Shown: positions 1 to 13,366, counted from the first letter of the stretch. The stretch: 64,000 bases of DNA from Sipunculus nudus (GCA_026874595.1 CM049313.1:51385659-51449658), one strand, 5' to 3'. Made by a program: numbers and translations. The notes: generated by a model not told the origin, from the sequence alone.

Positions 1-2
1 AA

Positions 3-9
<7 letters not shown>

Positions 10-64
<55 letters not shown>
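10..64. repeat. (AT)n microsatellite
   Basis: Pure AT dinucleotide run adjoining the solo LTR at 65. Its partner on the other side of the LTR (932 onward) suggests the LTR landed inside an (AT)n tract. Confidence 0.9.
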
Positions 65-68
<4 letters not shown>

Positions 69-931
69 ACAGAACCTAATAACAACAGATCATGTAGTCG
101 TGACGAGCACAAATTTTGTTACGGAGATAAATAAAAATTAGATTCTGTAACACCAGGCAGCATGAAATGTCTAAGAGAATGAATAAAGAAGTCAGTGTTT
201 TTTTGTTAACAAATAATTATAATTTATTCTTAAAACAACCCTAACATTACAATACACTAAATCAATACAATTACACAGTATACCAACAGTACAACAGCAA
301 ATCAATACAATTACACAGTATAATAAATAAAGTGTACAGCACCTGGATACCACCACTGTCACAGCGACAACAAGTCCTTAAAAACGTATAATCCAGATAA
401 ACAGTTCACATAAATCTTCTCAGAGAATAATGGTCCAATTCAATTACAAAATCAATCTGTTGTAATCCAAAAGTGAAGTTCTTATAGTAATCCAAGAGCA
501 AACTGGAGACAGGCCACACTAAATCTGCATAGAGTTCGTAGAATCCCTGACACTATTGCAATTATTGGATAGGTCCAAAACTGACTCACACTCTTTCGTG
601 TACGCTAGAATATTTCTCTCCTCTCTCTGCTCTAAAACAAAGCCCCTATTTATAACTTTTCATACGAAAATTCTAGAAACTTCTATTTCACGAACAATCG
701 AAAGAACCCAACAATACATTATACACACGCCCAAATAACATTACAAGACACGCGTTCGTAGAGCGTGACAAGCCAAGAAAGTTCCAGATCAGCATGAGCG
801 CTGTGTTTCTACTCGTCAGGCCCTACACGTGGGCCGGCCTGGCTCGCGCGTCTCCCATGGCAACGAACAATGCTAGCGCTACACAGACACATGCAAGACT
901 GCTGCATACAATAAAAGAGACATCTGTAACA
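65..931 (-). mobile_element. Solo LTR, Ty3-like family A
   Basis: Reads as the reverse complement of the LTR at 6744-7420. It begins TGTTAC and ends GTAACA as family members do, contains a TATA-type box and a polyadenylation-type AATAAA region, and is flanked by (AT)n on both sides, so the target duplication cannot be told from the microsatellite. No internal genes are attached, so it is a solo LTR fossil. It clearly differs in sequence from the 6744 copy, which suggests age or a separate subfamily. Confidence 0.75.
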
Positions 932-1001
932 ATATATATACATTTATATATAAATATAATATATTTGAAAAAAAAATGATTACTATGTTCAACTTTATAT
1001 A

Positions 1002-1045
<44 letters not shown>

Positions 1046-2340
1046 AATATATATATATAAATATATATAAATATATATATATATATATATTTATTTATAC
1101 CCTCCATCGTCTGTATGACTTATTTGAAATATATTAGCGTCTGTATGACACATTTCGAATATATATACTTAATCACATCTCAAATATATTACAACTAAGT
1201 TTAAGGTTTAAGAAAACAAGGTATTATGTGACGAGTATACATTTATTCTAAACCAGGTTAAGATATAATATTTCATATAATAAACTCATAAATGGAACCA
1301 AAGTCTAAAATTTTATTAATTACTAGATTTCATTTTCGATATATATATATATTGTATTCTCTGATGGGGGGGGGGTGATTATATTGGAACCCCCCCCCCT
1401 ATTGACGCCCCTGCTAAGAAGGATTCTTATAACGCCTGTGTAACAGATTATGAGCTTGTTCACATACATGCTGTCCGTCAAGTTGTACAAAGGAGACCCA
1501 TCCAACAGAAAATTAACTGGTTAAAAAAGTAGTCAATTAATTAAAAAAACAATCCAAACAAGTCCAAATCTTATAAAAAAATTATATATCGTATATCTTC
1601 AATATGATTAAGTTTACATCTTAATAATGTTTAAATTAAATTATTATATTAATAAGTTCTGTATTACATTTTATTACCTCATTATGAATGTATGTATGCT
1701 TGTATGTATCGTGTTTTTGTATATATGTTAATGTAATAAAAGTTCGAACAACGGACATTTATTTGGTGATGTAAGATAACATCAAGATAACTCTTCTCTT
1801 TTAATCATATTTTTAAAATAAAAAAAAATTCAGCTTTTGGTTTGTCCAATTCATGTTTTATCCTTTGTCCTTTGCCCTTAGACGAAATTAAGGCTAAAGG
1901 GAAAACACTATAGCACTATAATATATTTTTTAAACATATCTTTCCTTCAAGTTTTCAAAATAGATAACACTACATTTTATATATATAGTGGAATATTCCG
2001 ATCCATGTTAAAAGTATTTTGCTGCACGCAAGATGTCACAATATCGACCAGAGTCTGCACGATTGTGGCGTCCTCCAGTGAGAGAAATTGCAACAACATT
2101 TAGAATGAAGCAGCTTGCAGACAGGGGCAATTGTTGTTTGTACAGAGTGCGGATTTATCTACACTTACAGTTATGTTAAAGATGAGCTTGTTATTTCTTA
2201 CAAATCTAACAAGATTGTTTCAGGGGATCTCTCCGTCGTTACGTGTTTTGAAGTATATAACGATAAGAGCACAATGAAGAACACATTGAACATTTTTAAA
2301 AAGTTTGAACAGTTTCGTTTTAAGATTGGGCCATTGATAT
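932..2340. other. AT-rich intergenic stretch, no gene seen
   Basis: Contains imperfect AT/ATTT runs (about 940-1095), a short G-run/C-run foldback at about 1365-1402 resembling the dispersed G-rich repeats, and 1990-2340 of higher complexity that is cut by the solo LTR. An open stretch at 2115-2360 has no recognisable domain, and I do not call it. Confidence 0.5.
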
Positions 2341-3119
2341 TGTTACAGAACCTAACATAAACAGATCACGTATGCGTGATGAACACAAATTCTATAAATG
2401 AAATAAAAAAAAAATAAGATTCTGTAATACTAGGCCGCGTGAAATGTCTAGGGGAATGAATAAAGAAGTCAGTGTTTTTTTGTTAACAAATAACTATAAT
2501 TTATTCTTAAAACAACCCTAACAATACAATACACAAAATCAATACAATTATACAGTACATAATGTGCACAGTACCTGGATACCAACACCGTCACAACGAT
2601 AAATTCTTTAAATGTATACTCTCGGAGAATGACAGTCCAATGTAAAGCTCTTGTAACAATCCAGAAAGTAAACTGAAGTCCAAATGCACAACATCCAGGA
2701 GAAAGTCGTAGAAAATCTATAATTGCCGCATTCGTCGGATAAGGTCCTAGAAACTGACACACGCTTCTGCGTCCGCTGGAATCTGCTCTGCTGCTCTCTG
2801 CCTGGCTCTAAAACACAGCCCCTTTATATACCTTCACGTCCCAAGCCGAGAATTTTCCACTTCTCGAACAGTCTATAAGATCTTGCACAACACAGTAAAC
2901 ACGCATTTCAGAAATTCTATTGAAAAACAGCGCTGTGTATCTCTACAAACCAGGCTCACCACGTGACCTCGGCCAGGCGTGAAAACCAAAGGCTAACATG
3001 ACAACGAGAGTTCAACCAGTACGGATTAAACAATGAATGTAACAAACGGCCCGGCGAGGGCGCCACAACACGAGTTACGCCCGCGCCACACAATAAAAAT
3101 TATTCAAACCTGCATGAAA
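2341..3119 (-). mobile_element. Solo LTR, Ty3-like family A, second subfamily
   Basis: Starts TGTTACAGAACCTAA as in the first solo LTR and shares the 'GAATAAAGAAGTCAGTG' and 'CACAGCCCCTTTATATA' blocks. The right half (CGGCCCGGCGAGGG, GAGTTACGCCCG) matches the fragment at about 60275-60818 closely but not the 65-931 copy. The direct repeat TTGATAT on both sides (2334-2340 and 3120-3126) is a candidate target duplication. Solo LTR fossil. Confidence 0.72.
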
Positions 3120-3594
3120 TTGATATATTGATAATAATAATAAATGCTATTGATTGGATTATTGAACACAAATTAAAAAAGCCCATTAGGCGTAAACGAA
3201 CCATGGTCAAAGTAGTTAGTGATTTAGAAAGTTACATCAAGAAAAGTTACAAGAATAGGCTGCGCTTACCAAGCGACGGACCGGGTTGCCTTCTGGGTGA
3301 ACGTGGTAAGTAGAGATTGTTTGGGTTTGGATGAGGGACTCATTGTATCGGCACTCAGACACACGACAAAACACAAGTCTTTGGCTAATAACAAGAGTAT
3401 ATATATTAGAAATAAAATAAAAGGTACATAATTCAAATCCACCAACCAGATTTGGTTCCAAGCCTTTTACGCCTCATTAAATACACTGGTAGATACACTG
3501 GTTCCACACACTAAATAAAACTCCAGTAAAAACACAAGAGTCCGGTTTAGCAGTCTCTAGGTCTCCTGAACTGGCAATTCTGGACCCTGGCTAG

Positions 3595-4080
3595 CAGGAC
3601 CTCTCTGGACCCCGGGTGGCGGCATCTCTCTGGACCAGGGCTAGCAGCACCTCTCTCGACACCGGCTGGCAGCTGCTATCTGGTCACTTCTCTGAATATT
3701 GGGTGGCAGCACCTCTCTGGACTCCTCTCTGGTCACTGGGTGGCAGGACCTCTCTGGACACCTCTCTGGTCAATGGGTGGTAGCACCTCTCTGGACACTG
3801 CTCTGGTCACTGGGCAGCAGCACCTCACCAGAAACCTCTCTGGTCACTTGGTAGCAACACCTTTCTGGACACCGCTATGGTCACTTGGTGGCAGCACGTC
3901 TCTGGTCATCCCTCTGGGCACTGGGTACCAGCACCTCTCCGGACATGCTCTGGTCACTGGGTGGCACCAACCCTCGGGACTCCTCTCTGGTCACTTGGTA
4001 GCAACACTTCTCTGGATACCTCTCTGGTCACTGGGTGCAACCCCTTTCTTGACATCGCTCTGGTCACCTCTCAAGACCCG
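3595..4080. repeat. 36-bp minisatellite
   Basis: About 13 imperfect units built on CTCTGGTCACTGGGTGGC and AGCACCTCTCTGGACACC. Because the unit is a multiple of three it stays open in two frames (3740-4129 and 3877-4158), giving Ser/Leu/Trp-rich runs; I do not regard these as genes. It may lie inside the LTR of the minus-strand Ty3 fossil on its right. Confidence 0.75.
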
Positions 4081-4299
4081 TTCGCCGCTCGCCGTTACAA
4101 TGACACAACTGGACCCGCAGGGCACTTGATAACCTTTATGAATACCGCCTTCATTTAATAACCTGTCCGGCGCTTCAATTCTCGCTAAAAAATACAGCTA
4201 AACTTATACAACTAACAAGAGAAATGAAAATTAATAATAATGCCTAAATCAAGCAACACGATCCATTTCGTGACACACTTACCCCTTAATTAAACATAT

Positions 4300-5750
4300 T
4301 AAACATATTTTGACCTAACGTGGCCTGACTCATATCGAATATACCTTTGAGTCGAATACTGCTCTAAATCTAATGGCATTACTTGCTTACATTTCTACAT
4401 AAAAAGGGCCATAATTTAACATGCTCTTTACAGGCTGAATATCAAGCTGGTATTCTCACAGTGTCACAGACCATCTCAACAAACGTTTGTTGTTGCATTT
4501 GGACGTCGTAATGCATCGACATTTGTGATTCTTCTGGACCGTGAATTACCCGTAATCAGAATACATGTCAAATGATTGACAAACATTCACAATGAAGGGT
4601 CTGCTCTCTCGGTAATAGTTTCCTACACCCGTACGCGACCTGATAATCTCGGTTGTAAGAAACTTTGCCTGGGGGCATAGCCTCGCCATCGTTGACTTTT
4701 ACCCCGTGTTCTTCATCCCACGACGACACAATAGAGGAAGCATCCTCTTCGCGTGTTAATTCACTCGCCGCAGCGTGAATTTGTTGTGGCTCTGGTTAAG
4801 TATTATATGGCTTACGCAGATTAATATGAAAGGCTTTTACCTTCTCATTGACCTTAACTCAGTCAATGGCTTCCCGGCGACTGGATATGGCCCCTTATAT
4901 TGCACTAATGGTTTGTTGCATTCAGTCGGAACGAAACAAAACATGATTGCCGATTTTATTATCGCGCAACCGCTTGCCTCTGATCCAGGGACGCTTATTT
5001 CCCTTACCCTTTGGATTCTTCTGCTGACGCACGTCTTACAAAATTGTGCAGACGTCCCTTCTAGAAAAAAAAAGAAGAAAAAAACGCCATCACATGAAAT
5101 CGAAGGGCAGTTCGTAACACAATCTGCATACCAGACTTGCCTGTACTTTTCGCAAACATATTTCGCTCTAAGTAGCCATTCTTAATGTGAAACCATGCAC
5201 GATCCGCATTCGCGTTTGCTGTCTCTTTCCAGTACTCAGCCAAAGAAATGTCATCTTTCTATGCCTTGGCGAATTCCGACGGACTAATCTCCGTGACTTG
5301 TTATGGCACGAATAGTTCACGCGTCTCCTGCGCTCTCTTACGTTTTATTGCCTTGGCTTCTACTGCCCAAGTAACTTCGGGATTCAGCTCACTCCCGTGC
5401 GCATAATGATCTCCTATCTTGGTTTCAGCGCTCCGATCCTGCCCTATCAGGTTCGCACTATAACGCCTTCGACATTCCCTTTGATTAAATCATACAGGGG
5501 ATTCTCTATCACGGCGGCTTCCGTTTCTCCCGACTTAAACCGGACAGTCTACATTAATAACCAATATTTGGTTCTCTCCATGCAAACCGTTCTTGGGAAT
5601 CTGAGTTACATCTGCCCTAATCCCATCGCATGGGCGTGTACCACTAACTGTGCTTACCGATGTCTGTCTAAAGCGGAGCTACACAGGGCGTATGTACCAT
5701 GGCTTGTGTTACGGTCTACCAATGTTGATATACATCGGGGTTTTTACTAG
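4300..5750 (-). mobile_element. Older Ty3-type fossil, minus strand
   Basis: Minus-strand reading recalls a Ty3 pol: a KGPYPV motif of the integrase C-terminal GPY/F region near 4830-4910, and a retroviral-type protease-like stretch (NPLYDLIKGN) near 5480-5540. The order, protease at the higher coordinate, fits minus orientation. TGTGTCACGAAATGG at the minus-strand side of about 4277 may be the start of its LTR, in which case the minisatellite to the left lies inside that LTR; this is a guess. Heavily broken and older than the 6744 element. Confidence 0.5.
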
Positions 5751-6527
5751 GGCTGCATCAATATAACGATATATCGATACATATCGATACGGTTACCGAT
5801 ACGCTTAGTACTGTGTATCGTCCTTTCGATGAAACGCAGTTCCTGCTAACGAATATAGAGACATTCTGAACCTAGACTATAATATGAATTATATATTGAT
5901 TTTACACTATCAGTTCAGTTTTGCTTAATACAAACATTTAGGGGCAAAACCATCCCAACGCACAGTCTCAGTACCTCGCATATTGCTGTTTAACAACTTG
6001 TTATTGCTCTGCGTGTTGGTAAACACAGTCCGCGTGTGTTTGTTTACCATACCAAATCCGCCATACCGGTGGTCTGATTGTAAGCCGCAACACGCGATGT
6101 TTGAGCCACTGGGAACAAGTATTACATTTTAGGCCAAGTCAGTCAGGGCATCTCTTGATTGACACGTATTGTGGCCCGGCGATGCACCTGCTGTGTTTAT
6201 GTTTACACCCACGATGGCGCCCGGTCAGCTGTTTTTTAACATTCGTTTATAGGAGTTAGCAAATGCTTTTAGAGCAATATTTTGGCAGGTTAAAAAATTA
6301 TTTTAAAGGACACAAGCAATTTTAGTGTTAATTCAACATGCTTTATAGGTGATTGAGCCCCTTTAATAATTTTTGTTTCTTATTGTTGGCCTTTTAAGAT
6401 TCAAATAAGATTACATATATTGTTGTATGATCAATTGGATGAGGGATGTATGCACACTTGTTGTGCTTCCATGACAAACCGGCGAGTGTGAGCGATGACA
6501 GACGGATAATGCGAACGGCCCTAGTTA
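5746..6527. mobile_element. hAT-like non-autonomous DNA element (tentative)
   Basis: CTAGGGCTGCATCAATATAACG at the left and a reverse-complement CTAGGGCCGTTCGCATTATCC at the right give short imperfect inverted ends, and the left flank is rich in ATCGAT words as in many hAT-derived MITEs. No transposase reading frame is visible. The target duplication is unclear, so the two ends might belong to different elements. Confidence 0.35.
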
Positions 6528-6743
6528 ATGTTGATGGTATTTCTACCACTGAAATTTGAATTGAATGTTTTCCCATGTCGCAGTGCGGCTTTTTTTTACA
6601 TTTTATAATTCTTTATCGTACCTCTGATTGTTTTAAATACAGACTAAGCATAGTTTTAAGGGTCTATTAATACCTGCACATTCTAAACTAGGTGAAAAAA
6701 AAACCACCACAAACTGGTGTTCAAAGCATAGGGGAAAATCACA

Positions 6744-9700
6744 TGTTAATTTACGAGGGTGAATGTGACTCACATTCCCAGAAACATTCGTGCAGCGCAG
6801 GCATAGTTCGTTGCTATGGGTACCTTGTTGGGCGCTGGCTCGAGTGTGGGGTCTGAATCGTAGAGACACAGCGTTCTGTTTTGTTCTAGATGTTTCGGGT
6901 CTGTTCATATGCGCGTGTATTGTTTTTTCTGTTTCTAAAATTATCAGGTGAGAAGCTATAAATAGGGGCTGTGTTTAGAGCCGGCAGAAAGGAAAATACC
7001 AGCAATCACCAAGAGTGTTACTTCCTTGTAAGATATTTAGCGGATTTTATACAGATTTAATACGGACTGTCTCCAGTTTGCTTTTGGAGTTTTACAATTT
7101 ACGTGGATTATTGGTTTTACAGGCCTCTTGTTGAGCTGTGACAGTGGTGCTATCCAGAAATCAAAGCCTAGGATCCGGACACTCTAGTACTGTACATTTT
7201 AATTGTTATACTGTGTAATTGTATTGATTTAGTATATTGTAATGTTAGGATTGTTCTGAGAATAAATTATAATTATTTGTTAACAAACAAACCACTGACT
7301 TCTTTATTCATTCTCCTTGACATTTCTCGCTGCCTAGTGTTACAGAATCTGATTTTTTCTTTGTACCAGGATTTGTGCTTGTCACGATTACGTGATCTGT
7401 TGTTATTAGGTTCCGTAACATAAAATTGGGGGCTCGTCTTGGATGTTTGATAGTTTTAAAAATTTATCAGGCCTTGACCTAGACACATTGTTTACAATAC
7501 ATTGTTTACAAGATTTATTTCAGTATTTTTTTTTGTTATTGTTTTAACATCTTAACATGGCAGATTTCAAACCTAAGTCATTTGTTGAAAATCCAGAACC
7601 TAATTAACTTGAAGAGTTGACAAAAGATCAGTTGTCGCGTTTTTGACAACACTTAGGGCTAGGAGAATGCCTGATTTCTTATTAGCAAAGGTTTAAATGA
7701 AGAGAGTGAAGAGGAAACATAAAAAAATGACAGCCTTGCTATGCAGATAGAATTAACAAAGTTAGAAATGCAACATGAGCTAACACTATACAGTTAGAGA
7801 GGGAAGAACATGAAAGGTTAGAAAGAGAAAGAATAGAAAAAGAAAAAGACATTGAGTTAAAACTACTAGAGTTAAAAAGGCTTTTAAATAAGAACATGGT
7901 CTACGTGCCGTCTCATCTCACAGTTTTGATGTTACTAAACACATTGGAAAAAGAGGTTGATAAATATTTCTTACACTTTGAGAAGGTAGCTGAAAATTTC
8001 AAATGGCCTAAGGAAAATTGGACTCTGCTATTACAAAGTGTATTGACTGGCAAGGCCAGATAAATTTATACAGAGCTTTTAGTAGAAGCCGCTGCTGACT
8101 AATACCAGGTTAAACGGTTAATCCTAAAAGGTTATGAGTTAGTTCCGAAGGCTTACCGCCAGAGATTCATAAATTGGGGAAAGCGCAAAGATCAGACCTA
8201 TGTAGAAGTTGCTAGGACAATAGAGAAGTTAATTGATCGCTGGTGTAGTTCTAAAAATGTGATGTCAGATAATGACAATTTGCGCCAGTTGATTAAGCTT
8301 GAAGAATTTAAGCGCTGCATTTACGCAGATGTTTAAATTTTTCTTGATAAGAAAAGTCCTGAAACACTGGACATTACTGTTCAATTGGTGATGATTTTTC
8401 ATTAAAACACAAAATGTTCTTTACTAGCAAATCAAATCAGTCATTCACAAACATAAATGTAAATCAGTATGGTCTAAATAATTTTAAGGCGCTGTCACCC
8501 AGTACTAGTAGTCCTAATAATTGAACAAGGTCCATTGCTACACCTCAGTCCAAGTCCACTGTGTCCCAGTCCAACAAAGACAGGTCAATTTCAAAGAAAA
8601 TCTGTAATTACTACAAAAAGGAAGGTCATCTAATATCCGACTGCTGGAAACTTGCAAATATACCAAAGAGCAAACCTTCTGGTTTTATTTCAAAATCTAT
8701 GCATAGCATAGTACAAGAGCCAAGCTCTTTTAATGTAAATAAGGGGTACAACTCCTTAAATGAATCTAAAAATAAGTTTGATAGCTACGGAGGCCAACGT
8801 GCTGTCTGACTGCAAAGAAGAATCCGTAGCTTGCGGGTTAAAAACCTCATTTGATTCCTGCGAGGAATTTAATAAGGCTAAGTCCTTTCAAGACTCCTAC
8901 GAGGAGTATCCTCTAAATAAGGCTTAGTCCTTTTATGACTATTGCGAGAGTATTTCAAATGAGGCCAGGTACTCTTATGACAAACAGAAGTTTGTTCCTG
9001 CTGAGGAAAATTCTTCTTATGAATACTATGAGGAGTTTGATTGTAATAATTATGAAGGTTTCTTTTGTGACTCTGAAAAAGAGTTCATGACTGACAGTGT
9101 CTTTGACTGTTCTTTGTTGGATGAAATTGAGGTAGTAGACTCCTCTCCTGACTCTGAGTTATTTGAGCCATTCATACATGATGGTTTTGTATTATCCTCA
9201 AGTGATTTTTTTTTCATATTCTATCCCTATTAGAATTTTGAGTGACACTGGTTAAGGCCGAACTCTCATGTTAGCAAACACTTTTTTTTGTAGCAAACAG
9301 CCATTTTCTAATAGGTATTTTACTTGTGCACATGCACTTGTTAATGGTGTGTATTCAGACAAACCGATTCAGTTCCTCTTCACAGTGTACTTTTAAAATC
9401 AGATTTGATTTTTGGGAATATTACTCTCTCCAGGTTTGACTTGCCAGAAGGATTCTGGCAAATTCTGCTGACAGAACGAGCGAAAGAAGTGTCCACATTT
9501 GTGACGCCACAAGGACTGTATCAGTATAAAATTATGCCTTTTGGCATCAAGAACTCGCCAGCCACGTTCCAGTGCCTAATCCATATGGTTGTCAAAGACA
9601 TTAAGGACTGCGACGCATATATTGATGACCTCATCGTGTACAGTGACACCTGGGAGAAACATCTGCAAATTCTTCGCGTCCTCTTCGAAAGACTCAGCGA

Positions 9701-10305
9701 AGCACGTCTGACCGTCAACTTAGTCACATTTGAGTTTTGTCATGCAGGAGTGACAATTTTTGGGTCATATAGTTGGGCAGGGTCAAGTATACCTGCTGAT
9801 GCTAAAATAAGTGCTATTTCTGCATTTTCTAGACCAGAAAACAAAACGCAAATAATGCGTTTTCTTTGTATGGTTGGATACAACAGAAATTTTTGTGTTA
9901 ATTGTTAAAGAAGAAACAAAAGTTTGTATGGAATGTTCAGTATGAAAATGCATTTCAGAATTTGAAAGCAATTCTGCAAAGTTCACCAGTTTTAGTAGCT
10001 CTAAACTTTTCAGTACCCTTTAAGTTAGCTGGAAAAGCTAGTGAAACTGCTGCTGGTGCTGTGTTGTTACAAGAAGGCAGTGATGGCAAATATTACCCAT
10101 TTTGTTATTTTTCAAGAAAGTTTAATGCAAACCAGACAAACTGCTCCACTATTGAAAAAGAAAACAAATAACCACCGACTTCTTTATTTATTCTCCTCAA
10201 CATTTGGCGCTGCCTTGTGTTGCGGAATCTGATTTTTTTTTATCTCCGTAACAAAATTTATGCTCGTCACGACTACGTGATCTGTTGTTATTAGGTTCCG
10301 TAACA
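6744..10305 (+). mobile_element. Broken Ty3-type LTR retrotransposon (fossil)
   Basis: Parts recognised in order: 5' LTR about 6744-7420 with a TATAAATAG box and TGTTA...GTAACA ends; a tRNA-Pro-like primer site at 7427-7443; a gag-like stretch with a zinc-knuckle-like motif at about 8600-8650; a Ty3-type reverse transcriptase stretch at about 9405-9720 with a YIDD active-site motif; an RNase H-like stretch to about 10170; and a 3' LTR fragment at about 10160-10305. It is broken in many places and shorter than intact Ty3 elements. The two LTR pieces differ at roughly one base in ten by eye, so the insertion is old. Confidence 0.85.
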
Positions 10306-10431
10306 TTCCGTAATATTAACTTTTCAACAAAGCTGAAGGTCTGCTTTAGGTCGAACTCCTTGCTGTATACCTGTGAACCATACATTGTGAACAGGATTCA
10401 TGCAAGGAAGCTAAACCATTTCTACCATAAG

Positions 10432-10935
10432 GCCCCTTTACACAGGGCTGCCACCGTTGTGCCGCCTTTGAGCCACCAAAAATGACAAGGACGCTCAATG
10501 GTCGCCTTACCCCAGAAAATCCTGTTTCTGTGTAACTGCTCCATAACTGATTCAGCGATACTCGTGCCTCCCTTGAACCTCCCAAAAAGCAGCATAGGGC
10601 ATTTTCATGGATGCCTTCCCTCTGCTTCCCCTGTGCCACCAGCGCGACCACTCTGCCTTCATTCTACAACCACGGGAATGCTTGTGCCTCCCTTCTGCCT
10701 CCCTTGAGCCACCTTTGAGCAACCTATATCCTCGGCGACCTTTGTGCGATTGTTTTGAACATGTTCAAAAACTCACGGCGACCATGGCGTCCATGGCGAT
10801 GTCTGAAACTCCTGTGTACGACCTTTGAACGACCTAGGCAACCATTCTGCCTTCTTTGAGCCTCCTACGGCGACCTGGTAAATTTGTGGTCGCACACGGG
10901 AGGCACAAACGGTCGCTATTCTGTGTTAAGGCCCA
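10432..10935. mobile_element. Possible non-autonomous DNA element with inverted ends
   Basis: GGCCCCTTTACACAGGGCTG at the left and the complement GGGCCTTAACACAGAATAGC at the right, each followed by (C/G)ACCG, give imperfect inverted ends of about 25 bases. The interior has diffuse CTCCCTTGAACCTCC-type repeats and no credible gene. Family is not assigned. Confidence 0.4.
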
Positions 10936-12016
10936 TTTACTTTTCTGGGCAAGATTTAAAAGTCCTGTCACGCAGCCTATACATTCCTGATGAAAGCCGA
11001 AAGCAGGCAGGCTGGTCATGTAGGCAGGATACCCGATGAGCGCATTCAAAAGCAGCTCTTGTATGCTGAACTCTTACTGGGCAAACGCTAATATGGGGGA
11101 CAAATAAAACGCTTCAAATACACATTGAAAAGTCTCTTGAAATCCATTGACATCGAAGGGGCCGCATGGGAAACGATTGTATAGGACTGCCTCTGGCGCT
11201 GGTGCATCAGTATAGGCTGCAAAGTTTTAGAGGCAAATTGAAAAATATAATGGTGACCCTCCATGCCTAGGATATGCATATGAGTCACAATAAAACATTA
11301 TTTTAACTTTATCTGAGATGATAGATACACTGTATCTCTCTTGTGATGACGGAACCGTGGTGACGTCACTTCCTCAACTGTGGTAAACTGAAATTGTGTG
11401 TGGGTGGGGTATTTTTTTTTTTTTTTTTTGGGGGGGGGGGGGAGGTGGACGGGGATGTCGATATTTTTTACATAAATGTTATACAAAGAAATACATAAAA
11501 TACAGAAGAAAAATGGGGGTTTGGTTTGATTCAGATCCAGATTTTCATGTTAAATGTTTTAATGTTACCGCCATCTCATGTTTAGCCCAAGGCTCTTTGT
11601 CAAAATTTGATTAAGCATTGAGCACTTTCAGAGATACCGCACACAATCCACGCTGATCACATAATCTTCAGCCACTTTCACTGCTCATCATAAAACGGTC
11701 ATATATAATTGATTAATGCTAGAAATAACTTTCCAACATTGAACATTCCTCAGAGAAATCACATCTCTAACCCGAAACCCGTATATATGATGATCACCAG
11801 TAATTTTGCTATGGACAAGGTGATATTAAAGACTTTCTAGCTACGAAAATGTATCAAAAGCAACTGGAATGGTATAATTATATACAATTATTATTATACT
11901 AGTATTTTTGTCCTAAGAGTAACAATAAAGTGTCCTTTTTTGTTTTAACTTATGATTAAAATGACATGTTCAACAGAATTTTTGTTCACTGCTGTGTTGC
12001 ACAATGTTGATACTGT
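10936..12016. other. Intergenic stretch, no gene seen
   Basis: No conserved frame, tRNA or clear transposon. There is a T-run followed by a G-run at 11411-11442. The rest is unremarkable AT-rich sequence. Confidence 0.4.
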
Positions 12017-12120
12017 TACAGGTGCTCTTTTTATTATGTGACACGGGCGTAACTCCTGTTGTGGCACTCGTGTCTGGCCGCGTATTAAATTCTGTGTGTC
12101 CGTACTGGTTGGGCTTTTAA
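12017..12120 (+). mobile_element. LTR fragment, family A
   Basis: TGTTACAGGTGCT, then GTGACACGGGCGTAACTC and a GTCCGTACTGGTTG block, match in order the reverse complement of the right ends of the copies at 2341-3119 and 60275-60818. It is the outer end of a family A LTR; the rest is not seen. Fossil fragment. Confidence 0.6.
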
Positions 12121-12711
12121 TTGAGTTTTAAAGATATTTTAATAAATGGACCGGACAGCCCACAGCTGGACCAGACCAGGACCGGACCACTTATATATCT
12201 GGTCCATTCCCAATCTTTTAAAACCGATCTATCTTAGAACAGACATTGTGGAACATTGTATACATGTTTTTTTTTAGTCAATTTTTTTTTGTTTATAACT
12301 TCTCAATGTGTGTCAGTGAGGATCAAAGTTGTGAGGACGCGGCAGGGGTTCTGATAACCTCTGTTAGGGGGCGTTATCTAGGTAAGGACATTATCACTAG
12401 TAAGGTGTACCACCTGTGGATACGTAACTACTTGACAGTCACTTTGGACAAATATTATCAAGGTTCGGAGTTTATACCAGTTCAGTGTTTATGTGCTCAT
12501 TCAGACCCAACGTTATAAAAATGGAGTGGATAGAATCTATGTTTTAATGGGCTGAATACTGTATTCGAGTTCTCAGGACCGGCTAACTTTAACCGAGTAT
12601 ACTAATCGAGTAATACTCGTCTAGAATTGCATTTGAGTAATATAGGCAGCCAAATGTATTTAATTATTACTTGTGTCTGTACAACGAATGAGTCCTGTTC
12701 ATGGTATATAA

Positions 12712-12712
<1 letters not shown>

Positions 12713-12773
<61 letters not shown>
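12713..12773. repeat. (AT)n microsatellite
   Basis: About 60 bases of TA repeats upstream of the gene. The open frames that run through it on both strands are low-complexity and not genes. Confidence 0.9.
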
Positions 12774-12776
<3 letters not shown>

Positions 12777-13363
12777 AAATATAAAAACACCTCTCCTTTT
12801 GGGTTCTCAATATTGTATCACAACGCCCTTTCACATATTTTTTTTTAGATTAAACATAGAACCATTGCACCTTATTTCATCAGACCTGTACGTTTGTCAC
12901 TCCAGAAAAAAATCTAGAACTGTCTTTTTTTCTCTGTTGTGTTTGCTTTGAATATTGTAGTCATAGTAATGGCTACTCGTGTTGAGATTGTGGAATGTTA
13001 TTCGAATACTCGAGGTTAAAATTTGTACCCGTTTCAGTCCTTCTGGGTTATTCAGATATACAATGGGCCTACATCAAACATCACCTCAATACTGTGACCG
13101 CACCGGGCACTGATGAAATGTTTATGTTTTGTCAGATATTGTTTAATAAAAATGTTATTGTCACTCGGTAGTTTATCAACCTATCTTTAACATCACTCCC
13201 TGATCTGTAAAAAGTATTACTTCCGCCAATGAGGATATTTCACTCATGTCTGTTTGCTTGTGAGTTCGGTTGTTTGTTTTGTAGCTGATTCGGATAAAGG
13301 AGCAACAAGTAGGATTGTCGTGCTATGACGGAGGTATACCTTTTGCTAAGTGCCTTTCTAGTT

Positions 13364-13366
<3 letters not shown>

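Noticed and set aside
823-1107. Minus-strand open stretch of 94 codons rich in Ile/Tyr
   Set aside because: It is the translation of AT repeats and LTR sequence; low complexity and no domain.
2115-2360. Plus-strand open stretch starting MQTGAIVVCTECG
   Set aside because: A CxxC pair alone is not enough; no family recognised, no splice partner, and the right end runs into a solo LTR. Perhaps a piece of an old transposon.
3740-4158. Two overlapping open frames of 93 and 129 codons
   Set aside because: Both are read-throughs of the 36-bp minisatellite.
10285-11049. Several overlapping open stretches of 60-100 codons on both strands
   Set aside because: They lie in the GC-richer possible DNA element at 10432-10935, overlap one another, and carry no domain.
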